Origin: Ahniella sp.
Lineage (GTDB): Bacteria > Pseudomonadota > Gammaproteobacteria > Xanthomonadales > Ahniellaceae
Direction: 5' to 3'
Assembly: GCA_016712105.1 (NCBI GenBank)
Contig: JADJRU010000002.1
Coordinates: 168,501-232,500, forward strand
Length of the DNA stretch: 64,000 bases
Shown: piece by piece, positions 44,045-52,393 of the stretch
Layout of the letters: the number at the start of each line of letters is the position of its first letter
Numbering within the stretch: position 1 is the first letter of the stretch
Program-made: the position numbers and the translations under genes
The notes under the pieces: generated by a model
What the model was told of the DNA's origin: nothing
What the model saw: only the letters and a program-made list of their open reading frames with translations
The model's database searches: none

Positions 44045-44075
44045 AAAAAAAGACCCCGCCAGAAGCGGGGTTTCA
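44045..44075 (-). terminator. Terminator with T-run on the minus strand (shared by convergent genes)
   Basis: accccgc and gcggggt (44053-44059 with 44065-44071) form a 7-bp GC stem. On the minus strand the stem is followed by a T7 run, a proper terminator for the small gene at 44105. On the plus strand it follows the glycosyltransferase gene by 43 bp. Confidence 0.75.
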
Positions 44076-44104
44076 AAAGGGAGGAGAAACGTGAAGAAGT
44101 TGAA

Positions 44105-44293
44105 TCAGGCGGGCAGGCGACCCAGAACGGCTTCGAGCTTGGCTCGACGCGCACACAGTTTGGCTACTTCCGGTTCGGCATCGTTACGAAGCCGTACTTC
44201 ATCCAGTGCCATATCGACGCGACCGATTTCGATCAGTACATCGTGGTGCATGGCGACCGGGTCCATTCCGAAATGAGCTAAACCATGGTCCAT
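44105..44293 (-). CDS. Small hypothetical protein (62 aa)
   Basis: A 62-aa acidic/His-containing protein starting 'DHGLAHFGMDPVAMHHDVL' and ending 'CARRAKLEAVLGRLPA', mostly helical in the second half. It has a good ribosome site (AGGAGA, 8 bases before the ATG) and its own terminator, which supports a real gene. No family is recognised. Confidence 0.55.
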   Translation of the reverse strand: MDHGLAHFGMDPVAMHHDVLIEIGRVDMALDEVRLRNDAEPEVAKLCARRAKLEAVLGRLPA

Positions 44294-44609
44294 TGGGTTT
44301 CTCCTGTCTGCAGGTTCCAACTGCGAAGGAGATGAAGCAGTTTGTGTGCCATGGGTCACGTTTTCTGTGTGAACCGCGGTGAACTGCCTGTAAACAAATC
44401 AAACTGGCGTTGGAATGATTGAATTTGGGGCGTAAACGGCTAGACTCGGCCGACAAACGGGGCTCTTCGAAACACTCCGTCACGTTCATGAAGGCAGCCC
44501 GGCTGCATGGGGCTCAAGGTCAAAGCGGCAATCCTCGATGGATCAGGACACAGGCTGAGGCTCGAAACATTGAGTCGCGCTGAACGTCGGGAGGTTTGAC
44601 GCAGGGTCG

Positions 44610-44700
44610 CTGGCACCCGGTAGAAATGGTCGAAAAGGATTCCCCCTGTTCCTCTCAGACCACCGGGTGCCAGTCTTTTCATCCCTGAAAAGACTGGCAC
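44610..44700. other. Mutually exclusive hairpins in a 711-bp gene-free region
   Basis: Arm A (ctggcacccggt, 44610-44621) can pair with arm B (accgggtgccag, 44662-44673). Arm B overlaps B' (gtgccagtcttttca, 44667-44681), which pairs perfectly over 15 bp with C (tgaaaagactggcac, 44686-44700). A-B and B'-C cannot form together. Nothing else coding is convincing between 44294 and 45004. No T-run follows C. Confidence 0.6.
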
Positions 44701-44935
44701 TCGGGTTTGCTGCCATGCCCGGCGCGAAACGAGCCCCTGTGCTCGTATACCCACCCGATCCGCATCCTCTGTACGTTTTTCACGGGCACTTGGTGCCTGT
44801 GTGTCGAATTGGGCTCACCCGGACATGTGCGTCCCCAATGTCGCAGAAGTCTTGCCAAAGTCGAGCCCCCGGAACAGGTGATGACAAACTCTTGCAGCCT
44901 CGACGAATTGTTGCTGTGTTGCGGGAATTTGAAAC

Positions 44936-44966
44936 ATGACGCGCCCTGCAGGCCGTGGCGCGTCAT
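44936..44966 (+). other. Hairpin in the mnmG leader
   Basis: atgacgcgcc and ggcgcgtcat form a 10-bp stem with an 11-base loop, 39 bp before the mnmG ATG. Terminator or leader element; no T-run. Confidence 0.5.
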
Positions 44967-45004
44967 AATGTGCCCTGTCTTGTCAGGTCAGGAACCCTCC
45001 GTCC

Positions 45005-46885
45005 ATGAAGTACCCGGTCCAGTTTGATGTCATCGTCGTGGGTGGCGGCCATGCCGGCACGGAAGCGTGCCTCGCTGCGGCCCGTGCGGGTGCGCGGACC
45101 CTGCTGTTGACGCATAACATCGACACACTCGGGCAGATGTCCTGCAACCCGGCGATCGGGGGCATCGGCAAGGGTCACCTGGTCCGGGAGATTGATGCAC
45201 TGGGCGGCATCATGGCTCATGCAGCCGATCATGCCGGCATTCAATGGCGAACCTTGAACTCCAGCAAAGGCCCTGCTGTGCGGGCGACACGCTGCCAGGC
45301 TGACCGCATGTTGTATCGCGCCTTCATTCGCAACGTGCTTGAGCGAACGCCGAATCTCACGCTGTTCCAGCAAGCCTGTACCGACCTGATCGTGGAAGGC
45401 GGAGCGGTGCGCGGCGTGGTGACCCAAATGGGCCTGTCGTTCCATGCGCCGGCTGTCGTGCTGACGGCGGGCACGTTTCTCGCCGGCAAGATCCATATCG
45501 GTCTCGAACACTACGCTGGCGGCCGGGCAGGTGATCCACCGGCACAGGCGCTGGCCGAACGGTTGCGCGAGATGAGCCTCGGCGTTGACCGACTGAAAAC
45601 CGGCACGCCGCCGCGGATCGACGGACGCAGCATCGACTTCGCGCGAATGCAGGAGCAACCGGGCGATACACCCATGCCGGTGTTCTCGTTTACCGGAAGT
45701 GTCGCCGAACATCCGCGACAGGTCAGTTGTTTCATCACCCAAACCAGTGTGCACACGCATGACATCATTCGTGCGGCGCTTGATCGTTCGCCTTTGTATA
45801 CCGGCAAGATCGAAGGCGTGGGTCCGCGCTACTGCCCGAGTATCGAAGACAAGATCGTGCGATTTGCCGACAAGGATTCACATCAGATCTTCATCGAGCC
45901 GGAAGGGCTAGAGACCCACGAGATCTATCCGAACGGTATCTCCACATCCTTGCCCTTCGATGCGCAGCTGCAGTTGGTGCGCTCGATTGCCGGGATGGAG
46001 CAGGCGCACATCACGCGCCCGGGTTATGCCATCGAATACGATTATTTTGATCCGCGCGGACTCAAGTCTTCGCTTGAAACCAAGGCCATCCACGGCCTCT
46101 TTTTCGCCGGCCAGATCAATGGCACAACCGGTTACGAGGAAGCTGCGGCGCAAGGACTCATCGCCGGGCTCAACGCCGCACAGCAGATTGCCGGTCGTGA
46201 GCCCTGGTGTCCGCGCCGCGACGAGGCCTATGTCGGCGTGTTGATCGACGACTTGATCACCAATGGCACCACCGAGCCCTATCGCATGTTCACGTCGCGT
46301 GCGGAGTACCGCTTGCACCTGCGCGAAGACAACGCCGATATGCGCCTGACCGAAACCGGATTTCAGCTCGGCCTGGTTTCTGCGGAACAGTTCCAGAGGT
46401 TCGACACCAAACGAGATGCGGTGGCGCGTGAACACGAACGACTCAAGTCGATCTGGGCTGCACCGAACAACACACTCGGGCAACAGGTTGGCGAAACGCT
46501 TTTGCAGCCGGTGTCGCGTGAATGTTCGGCCGAGGAGTTGCTGCGCCGTCCCGGTGTCGGGTATGCCGACTTGATGCGGGTTGCCGGCATCGGACCGGGT
46601 ATTGACGATGCCCAGGTCGCCGAGCAAGTGGAAGTGCGCATCAAATACGCCGGTTACCTCGATCGCCAGCAGGATGAGATCGACCGCAACCGCCGTCACG
46701 AGGAAATGAAGTTTCCCGAGACGTTCCGGTTTGATGAAGTCGCCGGTCTGGCTGCCGAGATCCGGCAGAAGGTCACGCGGGCCAGGCCCGAAACGCTCGG
46801 TCAGGCCGGCCGCATTTCCGGTGTGACGCCGGCCGCGGTAAGTCTGCTGCTGGTTCATTTGCGGCGTACGCGTGATGCCGCCTGA
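45005..46885 (+). CDS. mnmG: tRNA uridine-5-carboxymethylaminomethyl modification enzyme MnmG
   Basis: MnmG (GidA), with MnmE, modifies U34 of certain tRNAs using FAD. The 626-aa protein begins 'FDVIVVGGGHAGTEACLAAA' (FAD Rossmann motif), with 'QMSCNPAIGGIGKGHLVREI', 'RCQADRMLYRAFIRNVLE', 'HYAGGRAGDPPAQALAERLR', 'VGPRYCPSIEDKI' and 'RMFTSRAEYRLHLREDNAD'. The C-terminal MnmE-binding helical domain is complete. It overlaps the RDD gene by 14 bp. Confidence 0.97.
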   Translation: MKYPVQFDVIVVGGGHAGTEACLAAARAGARTLLLTHNIDTLGQMSCNPAIGGIGKGHLVREIDALGGIMAHAADHAGIQWRTLNSSKGPAVRATRCQADRMLYRAFIRNVLERTPNLTLFQQACTDLIVEGGAVRGVVTQMGLSFHAPAVVLTAGTFLAGKIHIGLEHYAGGRAGDPPAQALAERLREMSLGVDRLKTGTPPRIDGRSIDFARMQEQPGDTPMPVFSFTGSVAEHPRQVSCFITQTSVHTHDIIRAALDRSPLYTGKIEGVGPRYCPSIEDKIVRFADKDSHQIFIEPEGLETHEIYPNGISTSLPFDAQLQLVRSIAGMEQAHITRPGYAIEYDYFDPRGLKSSLETKAIHGLFFAGQINGTTGYEEAAAQGLIAGLNAAQQIAGREPWCPRRDEAYVGVLIDDLITNGTTEPYRMFTSRAEYRLHLREDNADMRLTETGFQLGLVSAEQFQRFDTKRDAVAREHERLKSIWAAPNNTLGQQVGETLLQPVSRECSAEELLRRPGVGYADLMRVAGIGPGIDDAQVAEQVEVRIKYAGYLDRQQDEIDRNRRHEEMKFPETFRFDEVAGLAAEIRQKVTRARPETLGQAGRISGVTPAAVSLLLVHLRRTRDAA

Positions 46886-47354
46886 CATGGCCGAGGTGGC
46901 GCTCGCGCCGGCACCCTTGTGGCGTCGTCTGGCCGCAGGGCTCTATGACCTGCTGCCGGTGGCGGCGTTGCTGTTCATCGGCACGGCGGTGGCGATGGTC
47001 ATCACCTATCTGATCCAGCCTGCTGACCGCATCGATCTGGTGCTGCGCCAGGGTTGGCCGCATGTGCTGCTTCAGCTTTGGTTGTTGTTCCTGCTGATCG
47101 GCTACTACGCGTGGTCCTGGCACAAAGGCGGCCAGACCATCGGCATGAAAGCCTGGCGCCTCGAGGTGCTTGCTGAAAGCGGCGAACGACTGGGACTCGG
47201 TGCATCCATCCTGCGGCTGGTGTTGTCGTGGATATCCTTCGCCGCCGTGGGCGCAGGGTTCGTGTGGTCACTGTTCGAGCGCGAGCGTCGTACCTGGCAT
47301 GACCTGGGCTGCAACAGCCGCATGGTGTTTCGGCCGAAAGCAGCCAAGCGCTGA
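46872..47354 (+). CDS. RDD family membrane protein
   Basis: A 160-aa protein with the RDD signature: 'LWRRLAAGLYDLLPVAALL' (Arg/Asp near the first helix), helices 'VAALLFIGTAVAMVITYLI' and 'VLLQLWLLFLLIGYYAWSW', then 'GGQTIGMKAWRLEVLAESG' and a third helix 'SWISFAAVGAGFVWSLFER', with 'DLGCNSRMVFRP' at the end. RDD proteins are poorly understood membrane proteins. Overlap with mnmG suggests an operon. Confidence 0.87.
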   Translation: MMPPDMAEVALAPAPLWRRLAAGLYDLLPVAALLFIGTAVAMVITYLIQPADRIDLVLRQGWPHVLLQLWLLFLLIGYYAWSWHKGGQTIGMKAWRLEVLAESGERLGLGASILRLVLSWISFAAVGAGFVWSLFERERRTWHDLGCNSRMVFRPKAAKR

Positions 47355-48881
47355 TCAGGATTCGAAGCCGTCGCGGAACAGAGCGGGCGGCAATTCAATC
47401 AACTGCCGCTCTGCGGCGCCTGCATCACACAACACGCTGCCATTGCCGTCACCATCAACCGGTGCCGGTTTGTTGCGCGCATCAAATGAGCAGCTTTCAC
47501 CGCCGCGATCAATCGCCGCGCTGCCGGGCATGGGCAGATACACATCGACAGGTCCGCCGTAGTTGGCCAGCTCACCCAGACCGAAGCCCGCGAACGTCGA
47601 TGAAATGGCATCGGTCGGGTCGTTCAGGCTGCATCCCAGTGCGCCGATATTGCTGCCGAGGCTGTTGATGGATGCACCAGCAGTGGTGAAACACGTGGTC
47701 CCGGCGCGTGCCCAGATCAGCGATCGCAGACTGTCCAGTCGAACGTTGTTGGCCAGATGAATGCTGCTGCCGCCCGAACTGGCGGAAGCGCCCATCAGTG
47801 TCGTGTTTTCGATCTTGCCCGGAATGGCACTGGTGGCGCTCAACGCGATGTCGCCGCCGCTCCCGGCTGTCACCGTGTTGTTGTGGGTCGTCAGATGCTG
47901 GATATCCGGGTTGATGCCAAAGAACGAAGCAGAGTTGGTCAATGCGGAAATGGCGCCGCCTTCGATCTGTGCGGTGTTGTCGCGCATGGTCACACGCTTG
48001 ATCTGCATTTCACCGCCAAACATCCGGACTGCACCGCCGGCACTTGCCGTGTTGCCGGAAAACGTCGTGTTCTCGAGCACCAGCAGGCCGCGTGCAAATA
48101 CGCCGCCACCGTCGCGAAGCGCGGAGTTCGCGTCGATCGAAGAGTCGAACACGCCTGCGAGGACGTTGCCGAACGTATGAATCGCGCCGCCATCCTCAGC
48201 GCTGCCGTTGCCCGAAAAAGTGGACTCGCGAATCTCCAGTAATGCTTCTGTTTTGTAGATCGCGCCGCCCAGTCGGGCGCCATTACCAAGAAACGAGCTG
48301 CGCAGGATCGTCGCGTTCTGCTCGTAACTCTGCACTGCACCACCTTCGCCGCCGCTGGCGTTGTTGTTGGTGAACGTCGTGTCGGTAATGGTCAGGACCG
48401 CGCGCGTGGCGATTGCGGTGGGCGCCAGCGAGTTCTAGATCACGACACGATCCAATGTCACCGTTGTCCCGGCATTGACGAGCACAGCGCCGCCAAAAGG
48501 TTCGGCGCCGGAATTGCCTCGATTCAGCGTGATGTTTCGCAACTGAACCAGCGTGACATCTTCAGGGTTGGGCCGGGGATTGATGTTGAAGATGCGCGTC
48601 ACATCCTGACCGTCCAGGGTGATCTTGCCGCCGCCGTCAATGATGACCACGCCTGTCAGTGCCTTGACGCTGCTCAGCAGGATGATGTCGGGGTCCGGCC
48701 CGCAGTTGAAGCTGAGTGTGCCGCCCTGAATGTCATTGACCACCAGCGCGAGCGCGGCGTTGAACGTCGTCTCCGTACAACTTGCGGGCGTGCCGGTGCC
48801 AACCACCGCGTTTTCGGCATGAAGCATTCGCCCCGTGCACAACAACACGACGAACAGGGTGATTCTCGAAATGAAGGGCAT
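47355..48881 (-). pseudogene. Secreted beta-helix protein with GFE-type C-terminus, interrupted by an in-frame amber codon
   Basis: The signal peptide ('PFISRITLFVVLLCTGRMLHA') starts at 48881; rungs follow ('LVQLRNITLNRGNSG', 'TVTLDRVVI') and then a TAG at 48435-48437. The same frame continues past it without shift: 'NSLAPTAIATRAVLTITDTT', then 'GGAVQSYEQNATILRSSFLG', and more beta-helix rungs ('ENTTFSGNTASAGGAVRMFG') to the end 'PPALFRDGFES'. Full length would be 508 aa. The break is a single nonsense codon rather than an indel. The fold and tail resemble the protein at 31005-32765, though without a clear CSLREA motif. No function is assigned. Confidence 0.8.
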
Positions 48882-49000
48882 GGTGGGTTCCAGGTGGAAA
48901 AGCGATCGGTCGCCCGTCTACCCAGGCACTCCCGAGCGGCTGATTGGGCAATACCGTCACTTACGCACTTTCCGGATGGAACCTGACAGCGTTTCGTTGT

Positions 49001-49834
49001 TCAGCCGGCGGCCAAGGCCCGCGCATGCCACTCAATGTGTTCGCCGACAAAACTTGCGATGAAGTAGTAACTGTGGTCGTAGCCGGCATGGCGGCGAAGT
49101 GTCAACGCGTGATTTGCCGACAAGCAGGCTTGTTCAAGCAATTCCGGGCGAAGCTGTTCTGCCAGGAAATCGTCCGCCTCGCCCTGGTCGACCAGGATGT
49201 GCAGTCGTTCAGTGGCATGCTCGATCAACGCGCAGGCATCCCATTCCCGCCAGATCGTGGTGTCTTCGCCCAGATAGGCACGGAAAATCTTTTGCCCCCA
49301 CGGCACAACACTGGGGGCGACGATCGGTGCAAATGCCGACACGCTTCGATAACGACCCGGATGGCGCAAGGCCGCGACCAGCGCACCATGGCCGCCCATC
49401 GAATGGCCGCTGATCGAGCGTTGGCCATTCGTCGGGAAGTGCGCTTCGATCCACGCGGGCAATTCGAACACGACGTAGTCGTGCATCCGGTAGTGGGTTG
49501 CCCACGGTGCCTGTGTGGCGTTGACGTAGAACCCTGCGCCCAGGCCGATGTCGTAGCCTTCGGCATCGGCGACGCCTTCACCGCGTGGACTGGTATCCGG
49601 CATCACGAGGATCAGTCCGTGTTCCGCGGCATAACGCTGCGCACCGGCTTTCGTGATGGCATTCTGTTCGGTGCAGGTCAGTCCGGACAGCCAATACAGG
49701 ACCGGGCAGGGACCCAGCGCTGCTTGCGGCGGCAGATAGACGCCGACATTCATCGTGCAGCCGAGTGTGGCGGATTCGTGCCGCCACACATCCTGCCAAC
49801 CACCGAAACAGGCGCGGTGTTCGAGTCTTTGCAT
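49001..49834 (-). CDS. fghA: S-formylglutathione hydrolase
   Basis: FghA completes glutathione-dependent formaldehyde oxidation by releasing formate from S-formylglutathione. The 277-aa alpha/beta hydrolase has 'CPVLYWLSGLTCTEQNAITK', the nucleophile elbow 'SISGHSMGGHGALVAALRHP' (Ser of GHSMGG), Asp in 'LVDQGEADDFLAEQ' and the catalytic His in 'RRHAGYDHSYYFIASFVG'. It is 8 bp downstream of the glutathione-dependent dehydrogenase gene on the same strand, so the pathway is encoded in one operon. Confidence 0.96.
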   Translation of the reverse strand: MQRLEHRACFGGWQDVWRHESATLGCTMNVGVYLPPQAALGPCPVLYWLSGLTCTEQNAITKAGAQRYAAEHGLILVMPDTSPRGEGVADAEGYDIGLGAGFYVNATQAPWATHYRMHDYVVFELPAWIEAHFPTNGQRSISGHSMGGHGALVAALRHPGRYRSVSAFAPIVAPSVVPWGQKIFRAYLGEDTTIWREWDACALIEHATERLHILVDQGEADDFLAEQLRPELLEQACLSANHALTLRRHAGYDHSYYFIASFVGEHIEWHARALAAG

Positions 49835-49842
49835 GGTCGTGC

Positions 49843-50952
49843 TCAGAAGTGGATGACGGTGCGGATCGACTTGCCTTCGTGCATCAGGTCGAAGGCTTCG
49901 TTGATACGTTCAAGCGGCAGTGTATGCGTGATGAACGGATCGAGCTCGATGGCGCCGCGCATGGCGTCGTCGACCATGCCCGGCAACTGGGTGCGACCCT
50001 TCACGCCGCCGAAGGCCGAACCGCGCCAGACGCGCCCGGTCACGAGTTGGAACGGTCGAGTGCGGATTTCCTGACCGGCGCCGGCCACACCGATGATCAC
50101 CGATTCGCCCCAGCCCTTGTGGCAACACTCCAGTGCGGCGCGCATCACGTCGACGTTGCCGATGCACTCGAAGCTGAAGTCGACGCCGCCGTCGGTCATC
50201 GCCACGATCACGTCCTGGATCGGGCGGGTGTGATCCTTCGGATTGACGAGATCCGTGGCGCCCATCGATCGGGCGAGGTCGAACTTGCCCGGATTCGTGT
50301 CGATGCCGATGATGCGGCCGGCTTTTGCCTGACGCGCCCCCTGGATCACGGCAAGGCCAATCCCGCCAAGCCCGAATACGGCGACGGAATCACCGGCCTT
50401 GACCTTCGCCGTGTTGTGCACGGCGCCGATGCCGGTCGTGACGCCGCAGCCGAGCAGGCAGACTTTTTCGTGTGGCGCATCCGGGCGGATCTTCGCGAGC
50501 GAAATCTCGGGGACCACGGTGTATTCGCTGAACGTGCTGCAGCCCATGTAGTGATGGATCGGCTGGCCCTGATAGGAAAACCGGCTCGTGCCGTCGGGCA
50601 TCAAACCCTTGCCTTGGGTCGCGCGCACTTTCTGGCAGAGGTTGGTCTTGCCCGATGTGCAGAATTTGCACTCGCGGCATTCGGCCGTATACAGCGGAAT
50701 GACATGGTCACCGGGGGCGAGAGAAGTTACACCTTCGCCGACTTCGACCACCACGCCCGCACCTTCGTGACCGAGTACTGCCGGAAACAGACCTTCGGGA
50801 TCATCACCGCTGAGCGTGTAGGCATCGGTATGGCAAACGCCGGTATGGCTGATCTTGACCAACACCTCGCCCGTGCGCGGCGGGGCCACGTCGATCTCGA
50901 CGACCTGCAGGGGTTTTCCAGCTTCGAAGGCTACGGCAGCGCGGCTTTTCAT
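49843..50952 (-). CDS. frmA: S-(hydroxymethyl)glutathione dehydrogenase (class III alcohol dehydrogenase)
   Basis: This zinc enzyme oxidises the formaldehyde-glutathione adduct to S-formylglutathione with NAD+. Catalytic zinc ligands are in 'HTGVCHTDAYTLSG' and 'GHEGAGVVVEVGEG', structural zinc cysteines in 'ECRECKFCTSGKTNLCQK'. 'FGLGGIGLAVIQGARQ' is the NAD motif. The 369-aa length and start at the ATG 50952 match class III enzymes; upstream in-frame codons lack similarity. It is operonic with fghA. Confidence 0.97.
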   Translation of the reverse strand: MKSRAAVAFEAGKPLQVVEIDVAPPRTGEVLVKISHTGVCHTDAYTLSGDDPEGLFPAVLGHEGAGVVVEVGEGVTSLAPGDHVIPLYTAECRECKFCTSGKTNLCQKVRATQGKGLMPDGTSRFSYQGQPIHHYMGCSTFSEYTVVPEISLAKIRPDAPHEKVCLLGCGVTTGIGAVHNTAKVKAGDSVAVFGLGGIGLAVIQGARQAKAGRIIGIDTNPGKFDLARSMGATDLVNPKDHTRPIQDVIVAMTDGGVDFSFECIGNVDVMRAALECCHKGWGESVIIGVAGAGQEIRTRPFQLVTGRVWRGSAFGGVKGRTQLPGMVDDAMRGAIELDPFITHTLPLERINEAFDLMHEGKSIRTVIHF

Positions 50953-50996
50953 GGGGGCGGGTTTCTGATCGGGGACAAGACGCGTAGCATATCGGC

Positions 50997-51281
50997 ATGC
51001 CCCGTCAAACCGATGTCTCGCCGCAACCATCAAGTTCCTGGTGGCTGTACGTGATTGAATGCAGTAATGGCGCCTACTACGCAGGCATCACGAACGATGT
51101 CGCCCGTCGATATGCGGCGCACGCCGCCGGTCGTGGGGCAAAGTTCACACGGGCGTTTCCGCCGGTGCGGCTGATCGGTGCGCGCGAGTACCCGGATCGA
51201 TCGGCCGCCGCGCGCGCAGAACATGAGATCCGGAAGTTGGCTCCGGCGCGCAAGCTGGTATTCATCGACTGTGCGGGCTAA
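50997..51281 (+). CDS. GIY-YIG nuclease-superfamily protein (UPF0213-like)
   Basis: A 94-aa stand-alone GIY-YIG domain: 'WWLYVIECSNGAYYAGITND' contains the YVI...YAGIT core, followed by 'VARRYAAHAAGRGAKFTRAF' and 'DRSAAARAEHEIRKLAPARK' with the Glu that binds metal. YhbQ-type proteins are small nucleases of unclear role. It is convergent with rodA, overlapping its end by 4 bp. Confidence 0.9.
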   Translation: MPRQTDVSPQPSSSWWLYVIECSNGAYYAGITNDVARRYAAHAAGRGAKFTRAFPPVRLIGAREYPDRSAAARAEHEIRKLAPARKLVFIDCAG

Positions 51282-52393
51282 TCACGTCGTCGATGAGCGT
51301 GGATCGACATGATGATGCCGAAACTGGCGAGCAGGCTCACCGCACTGGTGCCGCCATACGACACCAGCGGCATCGGCACGCCGACCACGGGCAACAGGCC
51401 CGCCACCATGCCCCCGTTCACCATGACGTAGACGAAAAACGTCATGCCTAGTGAGCCGGCCAGCAAGCGCGAAAACGTGTCGCGTGCATTCGCGGCAATC
51501 CACAGGCTGCGGCCGATGATGAACAGGTACAAGGCGATGAGTGCGGTGACCCCGAACAAGCCGAATTCCTCACTGAACACCGAGAACGCGAAGTCGGTGG
51601 TGTGTTCCGGCAGAAAATCGAGGCGAGCCTGGGTCGAATGCAGCCAGCCCTTGCCGAACGTGCCGCCGGAGCCCACCGCAATTTTCGACTGGATGATGTT
51701 CCAGCCGTTGCCGAGCGGATCGGCCTCGGGATCGAGGAACATGCGGACGCGGTTGCGTTGGTATTCGTGCATGACGAGCCACAGCGCCGGCAACGCTGCC
51801 ACCGCAGCGCCTCCGATCAGGACGATGCGCAGCCACGAAATCCCGGCAAGGAATACGGCGAACACACCAGTGGACGCCACCAGCAACGCAGTGCCGAGGT
51901 CGGGTTGTTCGGCGATGAGGACCGCCGGCACCGCAATCATCGCGCTGACCGAGGCCAGCATGCGCCAGGTCGGTGGCAAAGCGCGTGAATGAAAATACCA
52001 GGCGACCATCATCGGCAAGCTGAGCTTCGCCAGTTCGGATGGCTGGAAACGAATGACCCCCAGGTCGAGCCAGCGATGGGCGCCGCGGCCTTCGCCGACG
52101 AACAACACGGCAACCAGCAGGCACATGGCAAACATGAAGAACCACGGTGTGATGCTGCGGAACCACGGCGGTGGAATCCGCGAGAACACCCACAGGATCG
52201 TGAAGCCGAGGCCAAGGCGCAGCGACTGGTTCAGCACGAGCTTCGGATCTTCCGCGCTGGCGCTGAACTGCACGAGGATGCCAATGCCGGCGACCAGCAG
52301 CAGGGCGACCAGCAAGGGGATGTCGACTTTGGGCTTCGCAAGCCAGCGCGACAACACCAGTTCGACACGGTCAAGCAGGTCGCGGTCGATCAT
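51278..52393 (-). CDS. rodA: Peptidoglycan glycosyltransferase RodA (SEDS family)
   Basis: RodA polymerises lipid II for lateral wall growth with PBP2. The 371-aa protein has many hydrophobic helices and the SEDS motifs: 'FQPSELAKLSLPMMVAWYFH', 'AEQPDLGTALLVASTGVFAV', 'GWNIIQSKIAVGSGGTFGKG' and 'LPLVSYGGTSAVSLLASFG'-like end. The start is the ATG at 52393, overlapping the mrdA stop; a longer upstream frame is not RodA. It ends the mreB-mreC-mreD-mrdA-rodA operon. Confidence 0.96.
   Translation of the reverse strand: MIDRDLLDRVELVLSRWLAKPKVDIPLLVALLLVAGIGILVQFSASAEDPKLVLNQSLRLGLGFTILWVFSRIPPPWFRSITPWFFMFAMCLLVAVLFVGEGRGAHRWLDLGVIRFQPSELAKLSLPMMVAWYFHSRALPPTWRMLASVSAMIAVPAVLIAEQPDLGTALLVASTGVFAVFLAGISWLRIVLIGGAAVAALPALWLVMHEYQRNRVRMFLDPEADPLGNGWNIIQSKIAVGSGGTFGKGWLHSTQARLDFLPEHTTDFAFSVFSEEFGLFGVTALIALYLFIIGRSLWIAANARDTFSRLLAGSLGMTFFVYVMVNGGMVAGLLPVVGVPMPLVSYGGTSAVSLLASFGIIMSIHAHRRRD

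Noticed and set aside
44440..45027. Two frames of about 104-106 aa in the gap before mnmG
   Set aside because: They run through perfect hairpins and lack a ribosome site or family similarity.
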